Shown: one piece after another, positions 20,997-30,730 of the stretch
Layout: every line of letters starts with the position of its first letter
How positions within the stretch are numbered: position 1 is the stretch's first letter
Origin: Calendula officinalis
Taxonomy: Eukaryota; Streptophyta; Magnoliopsida; Asterales; Asteraceae
Length of the DNA stretch: 64,000 nt
Reading direction: 5' to 3'
NCBI GenBank assembly: GCA_963853835.1
Contig: OY970828.1
Span: 65,836,861-65,900,860 of the forward strand
The notes under the pieces: generated by a model
What the model saw: only the letters and a program-made list of their open reading frames with translations
Database searches by the model: none
Told to the model about the DNA's origin: nothing
Program-made: the position numbers and the translations under genes

Positions 20997-23900
20997 ATGG
21001 CAAACTACCGATTCTTTGCACCGGAGGCTGCACCGGCTACGCAATTCAGAAACGATGAATTACCAAAGTTTGCGAGGAACAACATCACAGCAAATTTTGA
21101 TATTCCTCAAGCTTGGGCGTGCCCTGAATTCACACAAATGATAACATTTTTGAAGCACTGCCCAATCACTCAAGCACTGATTAGATCTCCCAGAGCAATT
21201 TACCCAGAAATGCTCTGTGAATTCTGGTACTCTGCCAAAATCGACTCACCAGATATGATTACCGGTTGGGTGATTCGTGACCAAAGAAGAACCTTCGTCT
21301 CAACAGCAATCATTCGGGAAGCTCTGGGTCTTCCTGCTCATGCTCAATATGAGCCCTTTGTTGACAGAGTCGAGGCTCGATCAGTATTACCACTTATTGG
21401 AAGAAGAGGAACCACAGGAATAATTAAAAGAAACGAATTTGGTCCAATGTGGGGTATACTGATCTCTACGATCATTCGGTGTATGACTCACAAGACTGGT
21501 GCCTTGGACCAGATCAACGATTTTGGTATGCAGATGGTTCATGCCTTGTACCATGGAAGGGATATCGATTATGCTCGATTGATTTTTGAAGAATTAGCAT
21601 CTCTGATTCGGGCCAAAGTCAGAGAATTAAACGTTCCTTTCTGCAGATTCCTTTCTCTCATCTTTCAGAATGAGATGCCTGCACATATATATGATGAATT
21701 CAACAGTCCAAGAGTGGATCTTCCCCCTCTTCATGAGAAGATTTTCTTCTACAGGCCAAGAGAAGGAGAGCCTGTAATGAGTCACTCAATGTGGGCTATA
21801 GTCCAGGCACACATCAATGATGCAGAATCTTCTGATACTGCATCAGAAAATAATGATACTGATGATAACAGTGGTGATGGTGGAAATGATGATCCAGATA
21901 CTGAGATGGTGGAAGCTCAACAAGCACTAGTTTCTTCTCCACCAGCACAGGATCCGGATGCTCCTATTATTGAAGAAGCTTCTGATACTGAGCTCTCAGA
22001 AGACACACCACTAGTTCTTCGAAGAAGAAGAAGAAATCTTTCCCCTGTTCCTATGGGAAATATGTCATCAGAAGAGATGCAAACTGAACACATTCCATCT
22101 TTAACTGCATCTCTTCAAGTCCAAAGTGCGGTTGCCGCCAATGCTGACCTTCCAGGTCCAGAACCAGCACATATTGCTCATCATCTTGAGGCTCCTCATG
22201 ATCCTCTTGATGTCGAACTTCAGTTTGCTCAGCATACACTGGAAGGTCCAGCAAGCAGAAGAGAAGAAGCTCTTGAAGGTGCTGGTGCCTCACATCCAAA
22301 TCCAAATGATCCAGCACCGACCTCTCATGATGCTAGAAGAGAATCCGATAAAGTCTCAGGTATGAATTTCTAAAATCCTTAAACTTATATATATATATAT
22401 TTTTCCCCCATAGAGACTATGTATTGGCCAGTACCAACTCAATACTGACCACAGTCTCAATCGAACTTTCAAATATATCATTTTATGGCCAACATAGTAT
22501 GCCCACTGCTGCTATGCAAAATTCATATACCGAGTTTTTCACATGATCATTGTCAGTCTACGGTTGTTTCACCATTTATGAAACAATAGTGGTTGATGTC
22601 ACACTGACACCCACTGGTGCTGCTTGAATGATGTCCAACTTATTTTGAGTTGGATACCATTGTTCAAGAAATGATCCAAAACCCCTTAAGCCACACTTGC
22701 CAAAAACTTCCATGGGTCAAAGCCACATTTCTGTTATCACTCTGATACCGAGTGATGAACATTGAAAATAAAAAGAAGTATATCCCAGACTTCGAGTTCC
22801 CAACCTAAACCGTTTAGTAAATGTGACCTATCCTACACTGAGCTACTTACAATATCACTCATCTTTACTAAAAACACTTCTTACACATGCTTTGCACTAG
22901 TCCACAATATTTCATCATGAACCAGATGAAATACAGACTTCCAAATTCTGTTTATATGATTATAGAGTTAATCAATACCACAATTCTATTTGATAAACCT
23001 TTCTTACTAACCAGTTTTATGTTTTTGGTTTCTTTAGCACCATCTGTGCAGGGTCAACGAGCTCAAGCTACTCAGTCTCAGGAAGTACAAGGAGCTTTAC
23101 AAACTATTCTCAACCAGATCCTGGCTATGCAGACTACTCAGAATAACATTCTGGCCAGGATGGATGAAATGCGCACTGAGATTGATTCCTTGAAGCAATC
23201 AGTGGCACAATTACAACAACAACGACAACAGCCTCCACCCCCTCCATCTACTGGAGGCAATAATAATGAAGATAGTCCTGCCACTGAGCCTCGCAGATCA
23301 CCATCTCCTGCACACACTCATAGTGCAGGGCAGGCTGACACTGAACCCATGCTTTCCCCCAGTCCTGAACAACAACAAGAAGACATGGGTGGTGATACTG
23401 AACCCATTCCCTCCCCATCCAATGAAAACAAAAAGGGGGAGAAAAGACAGAGAGATCAAGAGGTTGATCAACCTGAGCCATCTGCTCAGGGGGAGAAAAG
23501 GAGAAAGCTGAATGAAGATCAACCTCCACAGCAACAACAACAACAACAACATCAGCAAACACCTCATACTGAACCTCTTCGGTTTAGATATGAGAGGAGC
23601 AGACAGAGAGGAAGATCAGTCTTGGAACAACTTGAAGAAGAACCATCTGAGTCATCTGCTCAGGGGGAGACTGATACTGATCAACATCAGCAAGTTGTGA
23701 CTGAGCAAAACAACTTGCAGATAATTGTGTATAGGCCGTTTGTGTGGCCTATTGCTGATGATGAAGATTTTTTAAACTTTGCACTGGATGAAGCAAATAA
23801 ACAAACCTCTTCATCATCATTCTCTGATGATCAAAAGCATATAGAAAAACCTATCTCTCCTCAAGCTGAAGGACCTTCTAGAATTCCTAGAAGACCAATA

Positions 23901-24860
23901 ACCAGACGAATGACAAATGTGGTTATGTCTTCAGAATCTAGTGAAGAAACAGATCCAGCTCCACTGATCTCTAGACCGAGAAGATCTGTTCAATACACTG
24001 AGGATGAGATTGAAGCCCAAAGATTCTTTCCTGTCAAAGAAGAAGATACTGAAACTGATACTGAGGCAGATGACTCTTGGAAGCCTCATGTTGTCAGAAG
24101 AAAAGGTGATGATGTTCTTCAACAATACTGGAACATCATTGCCCAAAGATTCAGATATAGAGAAACCAGGATGAACATGCTGAGGAACAGAATCTTTCTG
24201 GATGTGAAGAACATTCACTGGCTAAATGAATTTGTCAACAAAATCAAAGTCAAAATTGTTGACAGATGCATTACTGCAACATGCACTGGGCCAGTCAGTC
24301 CTCCATTGAAGTTCTTTCTTCATGATATCCAGCATATGGGTGTACAAGACTGGATTAAAATTGCTAGACTGATTAAGGAACTGAAATCCAGATCTTCTGA
24401 AGCTCAAGTGATGATGGATGAAGTATGGGCTGTAGCTGCAGTTTGTTATGAACAAGGCATTTTATATGCAGCAGATTATAGGGCACTCAGTGTTATGACT
24501 GAGGCTGTCAAAAACAACAAGCCTGAGTGCCTGAATACCTTCAGAATGTTCCCTAAGTACACTGTCCCTTCTAACCTTATATTTCAGGATCAGAAGAGTA
24601 CCATATATCCAACATCTGGATATATGTACACTGACTCAGAGGACAGGGAGTGCTTCATCACTGAAGCAGAACTGCAAACAGCTCCTATCAGCCATTTGGT
24701 GGGCTTGAAATGGATGATAACCAAGAAAGAAGATGCTTGGTTCAGAAAGAAGATTGTTGCTGTGCTAAACAACAGGCAAGATGAACTGAAGAAAAGAGAA
24801 GAGTTCATCCATGTAAAGAAAGAAGTCTTCTATGAGTTTGAATCAATCAAGAAAGAATAA
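20997..24860 (+). CDS. Second gene of Sirevirus A1, two exons (about 1061 aa)
   Basis: Exon 1 is 20997-22359 and exon 2 is 23038-24860. Donor CAG|GTATGA and acceptor TTTCTTTAG|CA join in the same phase (one base, then two) in both A1 and B. The N-terminal 270 residues form a globular region of the kind found after pol in many Sireviruses (blocks ALIRSPRAIYPEMLCEFWYSA and FCRFLSLIFQNEMP). Residues 275-454 are Ser/Asp/Glu-rich. Exon 2 begins with a predicted coiled coil (about 470-520), then Pro and Gln runs, two basic clusters (KRQR, EKRRK) suitable as nuclear signals near 590-610, an acidic Ser-rich stretch, and a C-terminal globular region (about 770-1061). No membrane segment is apparent. 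Function unknown; often called env-like by position, which this sequence does not support. Confidence 0.8.
22360..23037 (+). other. Predicted intron in the second gene (678 nt)
   Basis: GT...AG interval with a pyrimidine-rich end (TTTGGTTTCTTTAG). In the unspliced reading exon 1 stops four codons after the donor. The interval contains TATA repeats, a block of hairpin-prone sequence, and an open stretch from 22887 that runs into exon 2 and would add a hydrophobic N-terminus. Copy B lacks one G in the acceptor tract, which breaks that open stretch but not the spliced frame. Confidence 0.72.
23435..23670 (+). repeat. Three internal polypurine-tract-like boxes
   Basis: GGGGGAGA occurs at 23435-23442, 23489-23496 and 23663-23670, inside exon 2, and again as the true PPT at 24933-24940. 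The reverse-oriented copy B has the matching TCTCCCCC boxes near 49343, 49505 and 49557. Multiple PPT-like tracts are a reported Sirevirus trait; their role here is inferred. Confidence 0.7.
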
Positions 24861-24928
24861 AGAAGAAGACTTTGCAGCCTGCAGTTTATTTTGTTCTATA
24901 TCTCTGTATAATTGTTTTGTTATCATTA

Positions 24929-24941
24929 GATAGGGGGAGAT
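24929..24941 (+). promoter_or_regulatory. Polypurine tract of A1
   Basis: AGATAGGGGGAGAT lies directly before the 3' LTR that starts at 24942. It is the expected plus-strand primer site and is conserved in copy B (48032-48044, reverse complement). Confidence 0.9.
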
Positions 24942-25448
24942 TGTTAAGGCAAAAAGCCTTACCTCTTTGTGAATCTTAGGATAACAAAAACAATATAGAA
25001 TAGCTTAGATTAAATGTAGATTAAAATAGCTAAGTTAGTAGTGATACTGAGTTCGGCCAATACTGGCCACTCAGTATCAGCACTCAGTATTGGAAAACCA
25101 ATACCGAGTAGAAGGACTGAGTCATGGTCAGTATAGTAACTGACTAAGATCAAATCCCTTGATCTTAGTCATTACATTTATTTAGTCCTTCGGTTACTCC
25201 TTTGCCCATAATGTAAAATCTCTATAGCATTATAAATAGATATCATCTTGCAAAGGAGTACGTACCAATTTACATATTCATAGTATTCATCTTTGTAATT
25301 GTTCAAGTGGTCTTGTATTTCCGCTACAAGCCACACTTAGTGGAATAATATACGTTTGACTAAATTACTGTGTTTATCACCTTAATTGTCTTAAGTAAAT
25401 TATAAATCTAACAATTATCAAGTTAACCAGGGTTGTTGTGACCTAACA
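24942..25448 (+). mobile_element. 3' LTR of A1 (507 bp)
   Basis: Same length and ends as the 5' LTR, with six differences counted by eye (about 1.2 percent). Followed by the second TCCTC duplication at 25449-25453 and then by A2 gag. Confidence 0.95.
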
Positions 25449-26247
25449 TCCTCTGCCTCAGCATCAGCAAGATCAACCTCAGGCTCTTCAGGCTCAGTAA
25501 CAGTATAGGCCTTTGAACAACTAGAGCCATGCCAGTGGAAGTCTTGTCAGTTTTCTTCCAGTTGATCAGTCTTGCAGCATTGTGCTCCTCATGATTTAAC
25601 ATCTAACCATACAAAGTTTGAAGAGTATATGATTCAATGTTGTTAGCAGCGTTGAAAGAGTTTGTCATATCAAGAAATTATTGAGGAAGACTGTCCAGAA
25701 ATTTTTGAACAAGTTCTCCTTCTTCCTTCACAATCCCTACACTGATGAGATCATGGATAACAGTATTGAACCTGTTATAAAGAGTGGTGATGTCTTCATT
25801 AGGACTTGAGAAGAAGTTTTCATACTTCCTTCTCATGTTGCTTTTTCTTTGCAACTTCACCTTTGGTGTGCCTTCATAGGTGACTGATAAGCTATCCCAC
25901 ATAGCCTTTGCAGTTGGCAATTTCATAATTGCATTCAGTATTTCTTTAGTAACGGCATTACCAATCACCCCCTTTGCTCTGGCGTCTAGACTGTACAACT
26001 GACGGTCAGTATCAGTCCATGTATGCTTCAATTTAGGAACTGTTCTTGTGCTCTCAGGAGGATCATCAGTAGATGCAACGGGTTCCACAGTTTGTGGAAT
26101 GATGGGACCATCATTTAGTACTGTGAGCATCTCATGGTGAATAGATTCGAGATACCATTGAGCTTTTAGTTTCCATTGATGGAAATCTTTGCCATCAAAG
26201 ATAGGCACTCCCTTTCCAGACATGACTGGTGCAACAATAGAAGACAT
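25449..26247 (-). pseudogene. Gag of A2, N-terminal third
   Basis: Minus-strand copia capsid sequence starting at the ATG at 26245-26247, closely similar to A1 gag residues 1-265. It is open to 25678, where a stop replaces a sense codon after the LDSLPQ block. The remainder to the A1 junction at 25453 is readable in pieces. It continues at 13938 on the other side of A1. Confidence 0.88.
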
Positions 26248-26331
26248 TTTTAATTTTGAAGATTGGGAAGGGTATGTGTAAGGAATGGCTACCAGGGTAA
26301 TAGATCGACAAAATAAGAATTTATTTAGCCT

Positions 26332-26343
26332 ACTCTGATACCA
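26332..26343 (-). promoter_or_regulatory. Primer-binding site of A2
   Basis: ACTCTGATACCA, which on the minus strand is TGGTATCAGAGT, one mismatch from the tRNA-Met type. Two bases from the LTR at 26346. Confidence 0.8.
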
Positions 26344-26345
26344 GT

Positions 26346-26814
26346 TGTTAGGTCACAACAACCCTGGATTACTTATATAATTGATATAATAATTAGACTT
26401 AAGACAACTAAAGTGATGAACACAATATTAGAGTCAAATGTGTAATTCCACTAAGTGTGGTATGCTGCGGAATAGCAATACCACTAATTTAATTACAAAA
26501 GTTATGAACGTGTAAAGTAAATTGGTGAGTTCTCCTTTGCAAGGTGATCTCTATTTATAATGATATAGAGATCTTACATAAAGGGCAAAGAAGTAACCGA
26601 AGGACCGGACAAGGAAAATGACTAAGATCAAGGGATTTGATTTTAGTCAGTTACATGTAAGAATGTAACTCAGTCTATTGATACTAAGTGGCCAATACTG
26701 CCCACACAGTATCACACCTAAACTTAGCTAATAAATTCTACAAACTTTTCTAAGCTAGTATAGGTTGTCTTGTTATCTTAAGATCCTAAAGGGGTAACGC
26801 TTTTTGCCTTAATA
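26346..26814 (-). mobile_element. 5' LTR of A2 (469 bp)
   Basis: TGTTAGGTCACAAC at the left to TTTTTGCCTTAATA at the right, homologous to the reverse complement of the A1 LTR but shorter and more diverged. The last bases have TA where CA is expected. The right edge abuts a fragment of the second gene of element C. Confidence 0.85.
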
Positions 26815-26928
26815 CAAAAACTCTTCTTTGATCACGAATAACCCAGCCAGTGATCATGTCTGGAGAATCGAGTTTTGCAGAGTACCAGAATTCACACAAC
26901 ATTTCTGGATAAATGGCCCGAGGAGAGA
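26815..26928 (-). pseudogene. Fragment of the Sirevirus second gene (element C)
   Basis: Minus-strand peptide PRAIYPEMLCEFWYSAKLD and DMITGWVIRDQRR match the A1 second gene around its residues 64-100. It is bounded on one side by the A2 LTR and on the other by an abrupt join to protease-region sequence. Confidence 0.85.
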
Positions 26929-27285
26929 GTTGCAGACAAATTGACCACATAGACATCTTTCTCTCTACGAGCAATGAGTACATGTCGCCCATTATCATTG
27001 TAGATGATTCCTGCAGTCTTTATGAATCGAGCTTCATTGTCATCATCATACATCTCGCTGATACTGAGCAGATTGTATTTTAGACCCTCTACATAGGAAA
27101 CCCTTTTGAAAGTTATGTTTCCTTCCTTGATCACTCCATATCCTCTTGTCTTTCCTACTGAATCATCCCCAAACTTGACAGAAGGCCCCTTCTCTGGTGT
27201 ACAGTTTAGAAGGTACTCCATACTGCAAGTCATGTGTCTTGAGCAGCCACTATCTAGATATCATTTTCTGTCACCCTGCACAAGA
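26929..27285 (-). pseudogene. Pol fragment of element C (protease and GAG-pre-integrase start)
   Basis: Matches A1 pol from the conserved acceptor-like AG through the aspartic protease and LKYNLLSISEM block to VYVVNLS, then stops at the deletion junction. The segment before 27233 has a stop where A1 has a Trp/Tyr-containing motif. Confidence 0.82.
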
Positions 27286-27298
27286 CACAAAATTATGA

Positions 27299-29767
27299 TT
27301 AGTTCTTTTTAGGAACCCATTTTTGAATGGGACCTTTGGTAGGAGAAACACGTTTAGACTTGATCTCTTTAAATGGAGAGGTCGGTATCACTTCAGGGGA
27401 AACCTTGGAGGTTTTCTTTGGTGATACTGACTGATTTTCTCTCTTTTTCTTTGGTACTGAGTACCTAAGACTTGAGAGATCAGTCCGGCATTCATTTCCT
27501 TTATGACCAGTATGATGAAATCTATAAGGAATTTTAGAAAATTGTTTTTCTTTTGATTGACCAGTATAAGTAAGTATGGCAAACTTTTGACTTAAGACTT
27601 TAATCTGATCACCAATAGATTTTAAGATGTTATTTTTGTCATTTTTAATAGATGATCTAGGATTATTTTTAGCAGATTTTGAAGGAAATGAGTCTGGTTT
27701 CTTCTTTCTATTTGGCAATGAAGTCTTATTTTAGTTAGACTTTTTATTATTGCCAATTGAAGATCCTGTTAAAGTTGATTTTTTTTTATCATATTTTAAA
27801 ATAACAACTTGAACAGGCTCTTTTGGTTCTTCAGTACATGAATCATCTGTTCATGCAACTTCAGTATCAGTTGTAACACTAGGAGTAGAAGTTGTTTTAT
27901 TTTCATTAAAATTTTCAAATGTATCTGTATTAAATAATAACTCAAATGGAGGAACAGCAGATGTGTCGTACTGCACTACATCGGGTTCAGTATCAGAAAT
28001 TTCTTTGTTAGGAAATTCAGTACTGAGCTCTTGAAGTGTAGTATAACACCATGAACAGATAGAGGGACCAATGGGTTTATCAAATATGATTTTGTCCTCA
28101 TCAACTGACTCATTTTGACATCCGACTTCACAAAATGTTTTTGAGTTGACAAACTGAATAGGGTTCATGTCAGAAAATTTTTCAAATAAATCTACAAAAT
28201 TATTTCTACTTTTTAGCTGAGGATCAACACCAAGTGCAGCCCTCACATTTTCTGGAAATTGTTGATTTAGATATTTATTTAATTTAATAGAAGCATTTCC
28301 CCAAGATATACACTGTTTTTAAAATTTTTCTTTTTCCAGTTTGTGTAAAAGAGCTTTATCAACTAATATTTGGTTCATGTCTTGTAAGTTCAAAAAGTTT
28401 AATTCTAAATGTTGCTAATTTATCTAAATGTTCGTTATTTACCCTTTCAAGTTCAAGAATAGTTAATTTTAAAGGTTTTGCTTTCTGTACTAAACTTTTA
28501 AGATCAACAATCATGTACTCAAAAATCTTTTATTTTTCATTCACTGAATAAGTTTGAAAGGAACTCACCTTGTACAACTGAGTGGAATCCCAGTCAGTAT
28601 GAACACTCATCCTCTCAGCTTCTTTTATGTCCTTCTCAAAGGTGCTCTTCAAATCTTCTTCAGTGAAAGCCATAAAGGCTTTGTTTTCAACTTTTTCGTC
28701 ATCATCACTGAGCTCTTCATCCATACAAGCTTCAGAGTAAAGTGCCTGATGAGGTGCTCCACTCCCTGCTGCACCCTTGCCCTTGCTCCAGTTCTTCAAA
28801 TTGACATACTTGTCCCTATACCATTTAGCTCAGTATGCAATCTTTTAATTCTGATAAGTTTCAGACTTAGTATGAAAGTTGGCAGCAATGTGTCCAGGCT
28901 TTCCACACCTGTAGCATAGACCTGATCTTGGGACAGTATTAGAAGAGCTAACACCCAACCTCTTCTTCTTCAACTGATCCAGCTTCATAGACATGAGAGC
29001 CATTTGAGTCTCAAGCTCCTCTGCCTCAGCATCAGCAAGATCAACCTCTGGCTCTTCAGGCTCAGTGACAGTATATGCCTGTTGATCAGTCTAGCAGCAT
29101 TGTTCTCTTCCTGATTCAACATTAAACCATACAACGTTTGAAGAGTGTATTATTCAATATTGTTAGCAGCATTGACAGAATTTGTTATGTCAAGGAATTG
29201 TTGAGGAAGACTGTCTAGAAATGTTTGACATAGTTCTCCTTCTTCCTTCACAATCCCAACACTGATAAGGTCATGAATAACAGTATTGAACCTGTTATAG
29301 AGAGAGGTGATGTCTTCATTAGGACTTGAGAAGAAGTTTTCATATTTTCTTTTCATGTTGCTTTTTCTTTGCAACTTCACCTTTGCTGTGCCTTCATAGG
29401 TGATGGATAAGCTATCCCACATAGCTTTTGATGTTGGCAACTTCATGATTGCATTCAGTATTTCTTTTGTAACAGCATTACCAATTACACCTTTGGCTTT
29501 TGAGTCTAGACTGAATAACTGACGGTCAATATCAATCCATGTATGCTTCAGTTTTGGAACAGTTCTTGTGGTTTCAGGAGCATCATCAGTGGCTGCAACG
29601 GGTTCCACATTTTGTGGAATGATGGGACCATCAGTCAGCACTGTGAGCATTTCATGGTCAATGGATTCAAGATACCATTGTGCCTTCAACTTCCATTGAT
29701 GAAAGTCTTTGCCATCAAATATTGGCACTCTTTTTCCAGACATAACTGGTGCAAGAATGGAAGACAT
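27299..29767 (-). pseudogene. Gag of element C
   Basis: Full-length gag homologue from the ATG at 29765-29767. The capsid region is largely open to 29150. The first zinc-knuckle region (28870-28920) is degraded, the single CQNE motif with acidic residues lies near 28115, and the second-knuckle region with the C-terminal tail runs 27299-27718. Frameshifts and stops lie near 29150, 28800, 28530-28250, 27850 and 27720. Like B, and unlike A1 and A3, it carries one CQT/CQN unit rather than two. Confidence 0.85.
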
Positions 29768-29850
29768 TTTGGATTTGAGGGCTGGGAAGGTTATGTATAT
29801 GGAATGGCTGCCTGGGTAATAGATCGACTAAATAAGAGTATATTTAGCCT

Positions 29851-29862
29851 GTTCTGATACCA
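29851..29862 (-). promoter_or_regulatory. Primer-binding site of element C
   Basis: GTTCTGATACCA on the plus strand; on the minus strand TGGTATCAGAAC, one mismatch from the Met type. Adjacent to the LTR starting at 29865. Confidence 0.75.
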
Positions 29863-29864
29863 GT

Positions 29865-30363
29865 TGTTAGGTCACAACAACCCTGGTTTGTTTTTTAATT
29901 GTTAGTTTATAATTTACTTAAGACAATTAAGGTGATGAACACAGTAATTTAGTCAAACGTATATTATTCCACAAAGTGTGGCTTGTAGCGGAAATACAAG
30001 ACCACTTAACAATTACAAAGGATATGAAAATAAACGTGTGAATCGGGGAGTACTCCATTGCCAAGTGAACTCTATTTATAGTGATATAGAGATCTTACAA
30101 GATGGGGAAAGGAGTAATGGAAGGACTGGTCAAGGAAAGTGACTAAGATCAAGGGATTTGATCAAGTCAGTTGCATTTGAGAATGTAACTCAGTCCTTCC
30201 ACTCAGTATTGGATTTCCAATACTGAATCCTGATACTTAGTGGCCAATAGTGCCCACTCAGTATCACACCGAGACTTAGCTAATTTCTACAATCTAATCT
30301 AAGCTAGTCTAGGTTGTCTTGTTATCTTAAGATCCAAAAGGGGTAAGGCTTTTTGCCTTAACA
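29865..30363 (-). mobile_element. 5' LTR of element C (499 bp)
   Basis: TGTTAGGTCACAAC to TTTTTGCCTTAACA, with correct TG...CA ends. Homologous to the A1 LTR in reverse complement, including the clustered TACTGA/TCAGTA block and the terminal hairpin. Confidence 0.88.
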
Positions 30364-30730
30364 TTAATAATATTATTTTAATATAAATGATATTATGTGA
30401 CTAGCTTTTTATCGGGTCTAAAACCCATCTATCTCACGAGGCAATTTTGTCTCACATACTATGTTTGTGTTTTGCTATGTACTCAGGTTCGGGATCGAAT
30501 ATATAGGGGGCCCGATTAGAAGAGGCCTTGTTGAGATTAGCTCGGTGTTGATGATTAGAGTCCTTATCCTATGATTAAGATATAATTTGTAACACCGTTT
30601 TTGTATACTTTCATAATCTCAAACAAGAAACTTTTCATTTTTGTAAAGCCGGTATTTGACACCGATACATTATTACGTATTTTTGGGATGAAATGTATTT
30701 AAATATTGTTTTGAAAAATGAGGTGTTACA
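30364..30730. other. Probable gypsy LTR remnant
   Basis: Non-coding sequence ending in GAGGTGTTACA at 30730, a common 3' tip for gypsy LTRs that start TGTAACACC; an internal TGTAACACC lies near 30585. Copia D coding sequence starts directly after it. No matching partner or PBS is visible, so the assignment is tentative. Confidence 0.4.

Larger units (their letters stand above)
13939..25448 (+). mobile_element. Full-length Sirevirus-type copia A1
   Basis: Complete element of 11.5 kb: 5' LTR, PBS, gag, pol, a second gene of two exons, PPT, 3' LTR, and a perfect TCCTC duplication on both sides. The two LTRs are each 507 bp and differ at six positions by eye, so insertion is recent. Gag and the second gene are open, but pol has three disabling changes. 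The long gag, the extra gene after pol and the repeated purine tracts are typical of the Sirevirus lineage of Ty1/copia. It lies antisense within the gag of an older family member, A2. Confidence 0.93.
10099..26814 (-). mobile_element. Sirevirus-type copia A2, minus strand, interrupted
   Basis: Outer part of a nest. From the right: 5' LTR (26346-26814), PBS, first part of gag (to 25449), then the whole of A1, then the rest of gag (13938 to about 12230) and pol down to RT, where C3 cuts it at 10099. Its right flank at 26815 lies inside the second gene of element C. The sequence flanking A1 joins into one gag when the A1 copy and one TCCTC are ignored. Many stops make it a dead copy, and the older member of the pair with A1. 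Confidence 0.85.
26815..30363 (-). mobile_element. Sirevirus-type copia C, minus strand, deleted
   Basis: From the right: 5' LTR (29865-30363), PBS, gag, and the start of pol (protease region), then a junction near 26928 to a piece of the second gene, then the A2 LTR. Everything from integrase to the first part of the second gene is missing. The left half of the element is not seen. Confidence 0.82.

Noticed and set aside
22887..23037. N-terminal part of the long ORF starting at 22887, with a hydrophobic segment, as an envelope signal peptide
   Set aside because: It falls inside the predicted intron, and the frame is lost in copy B by a one-base difference.
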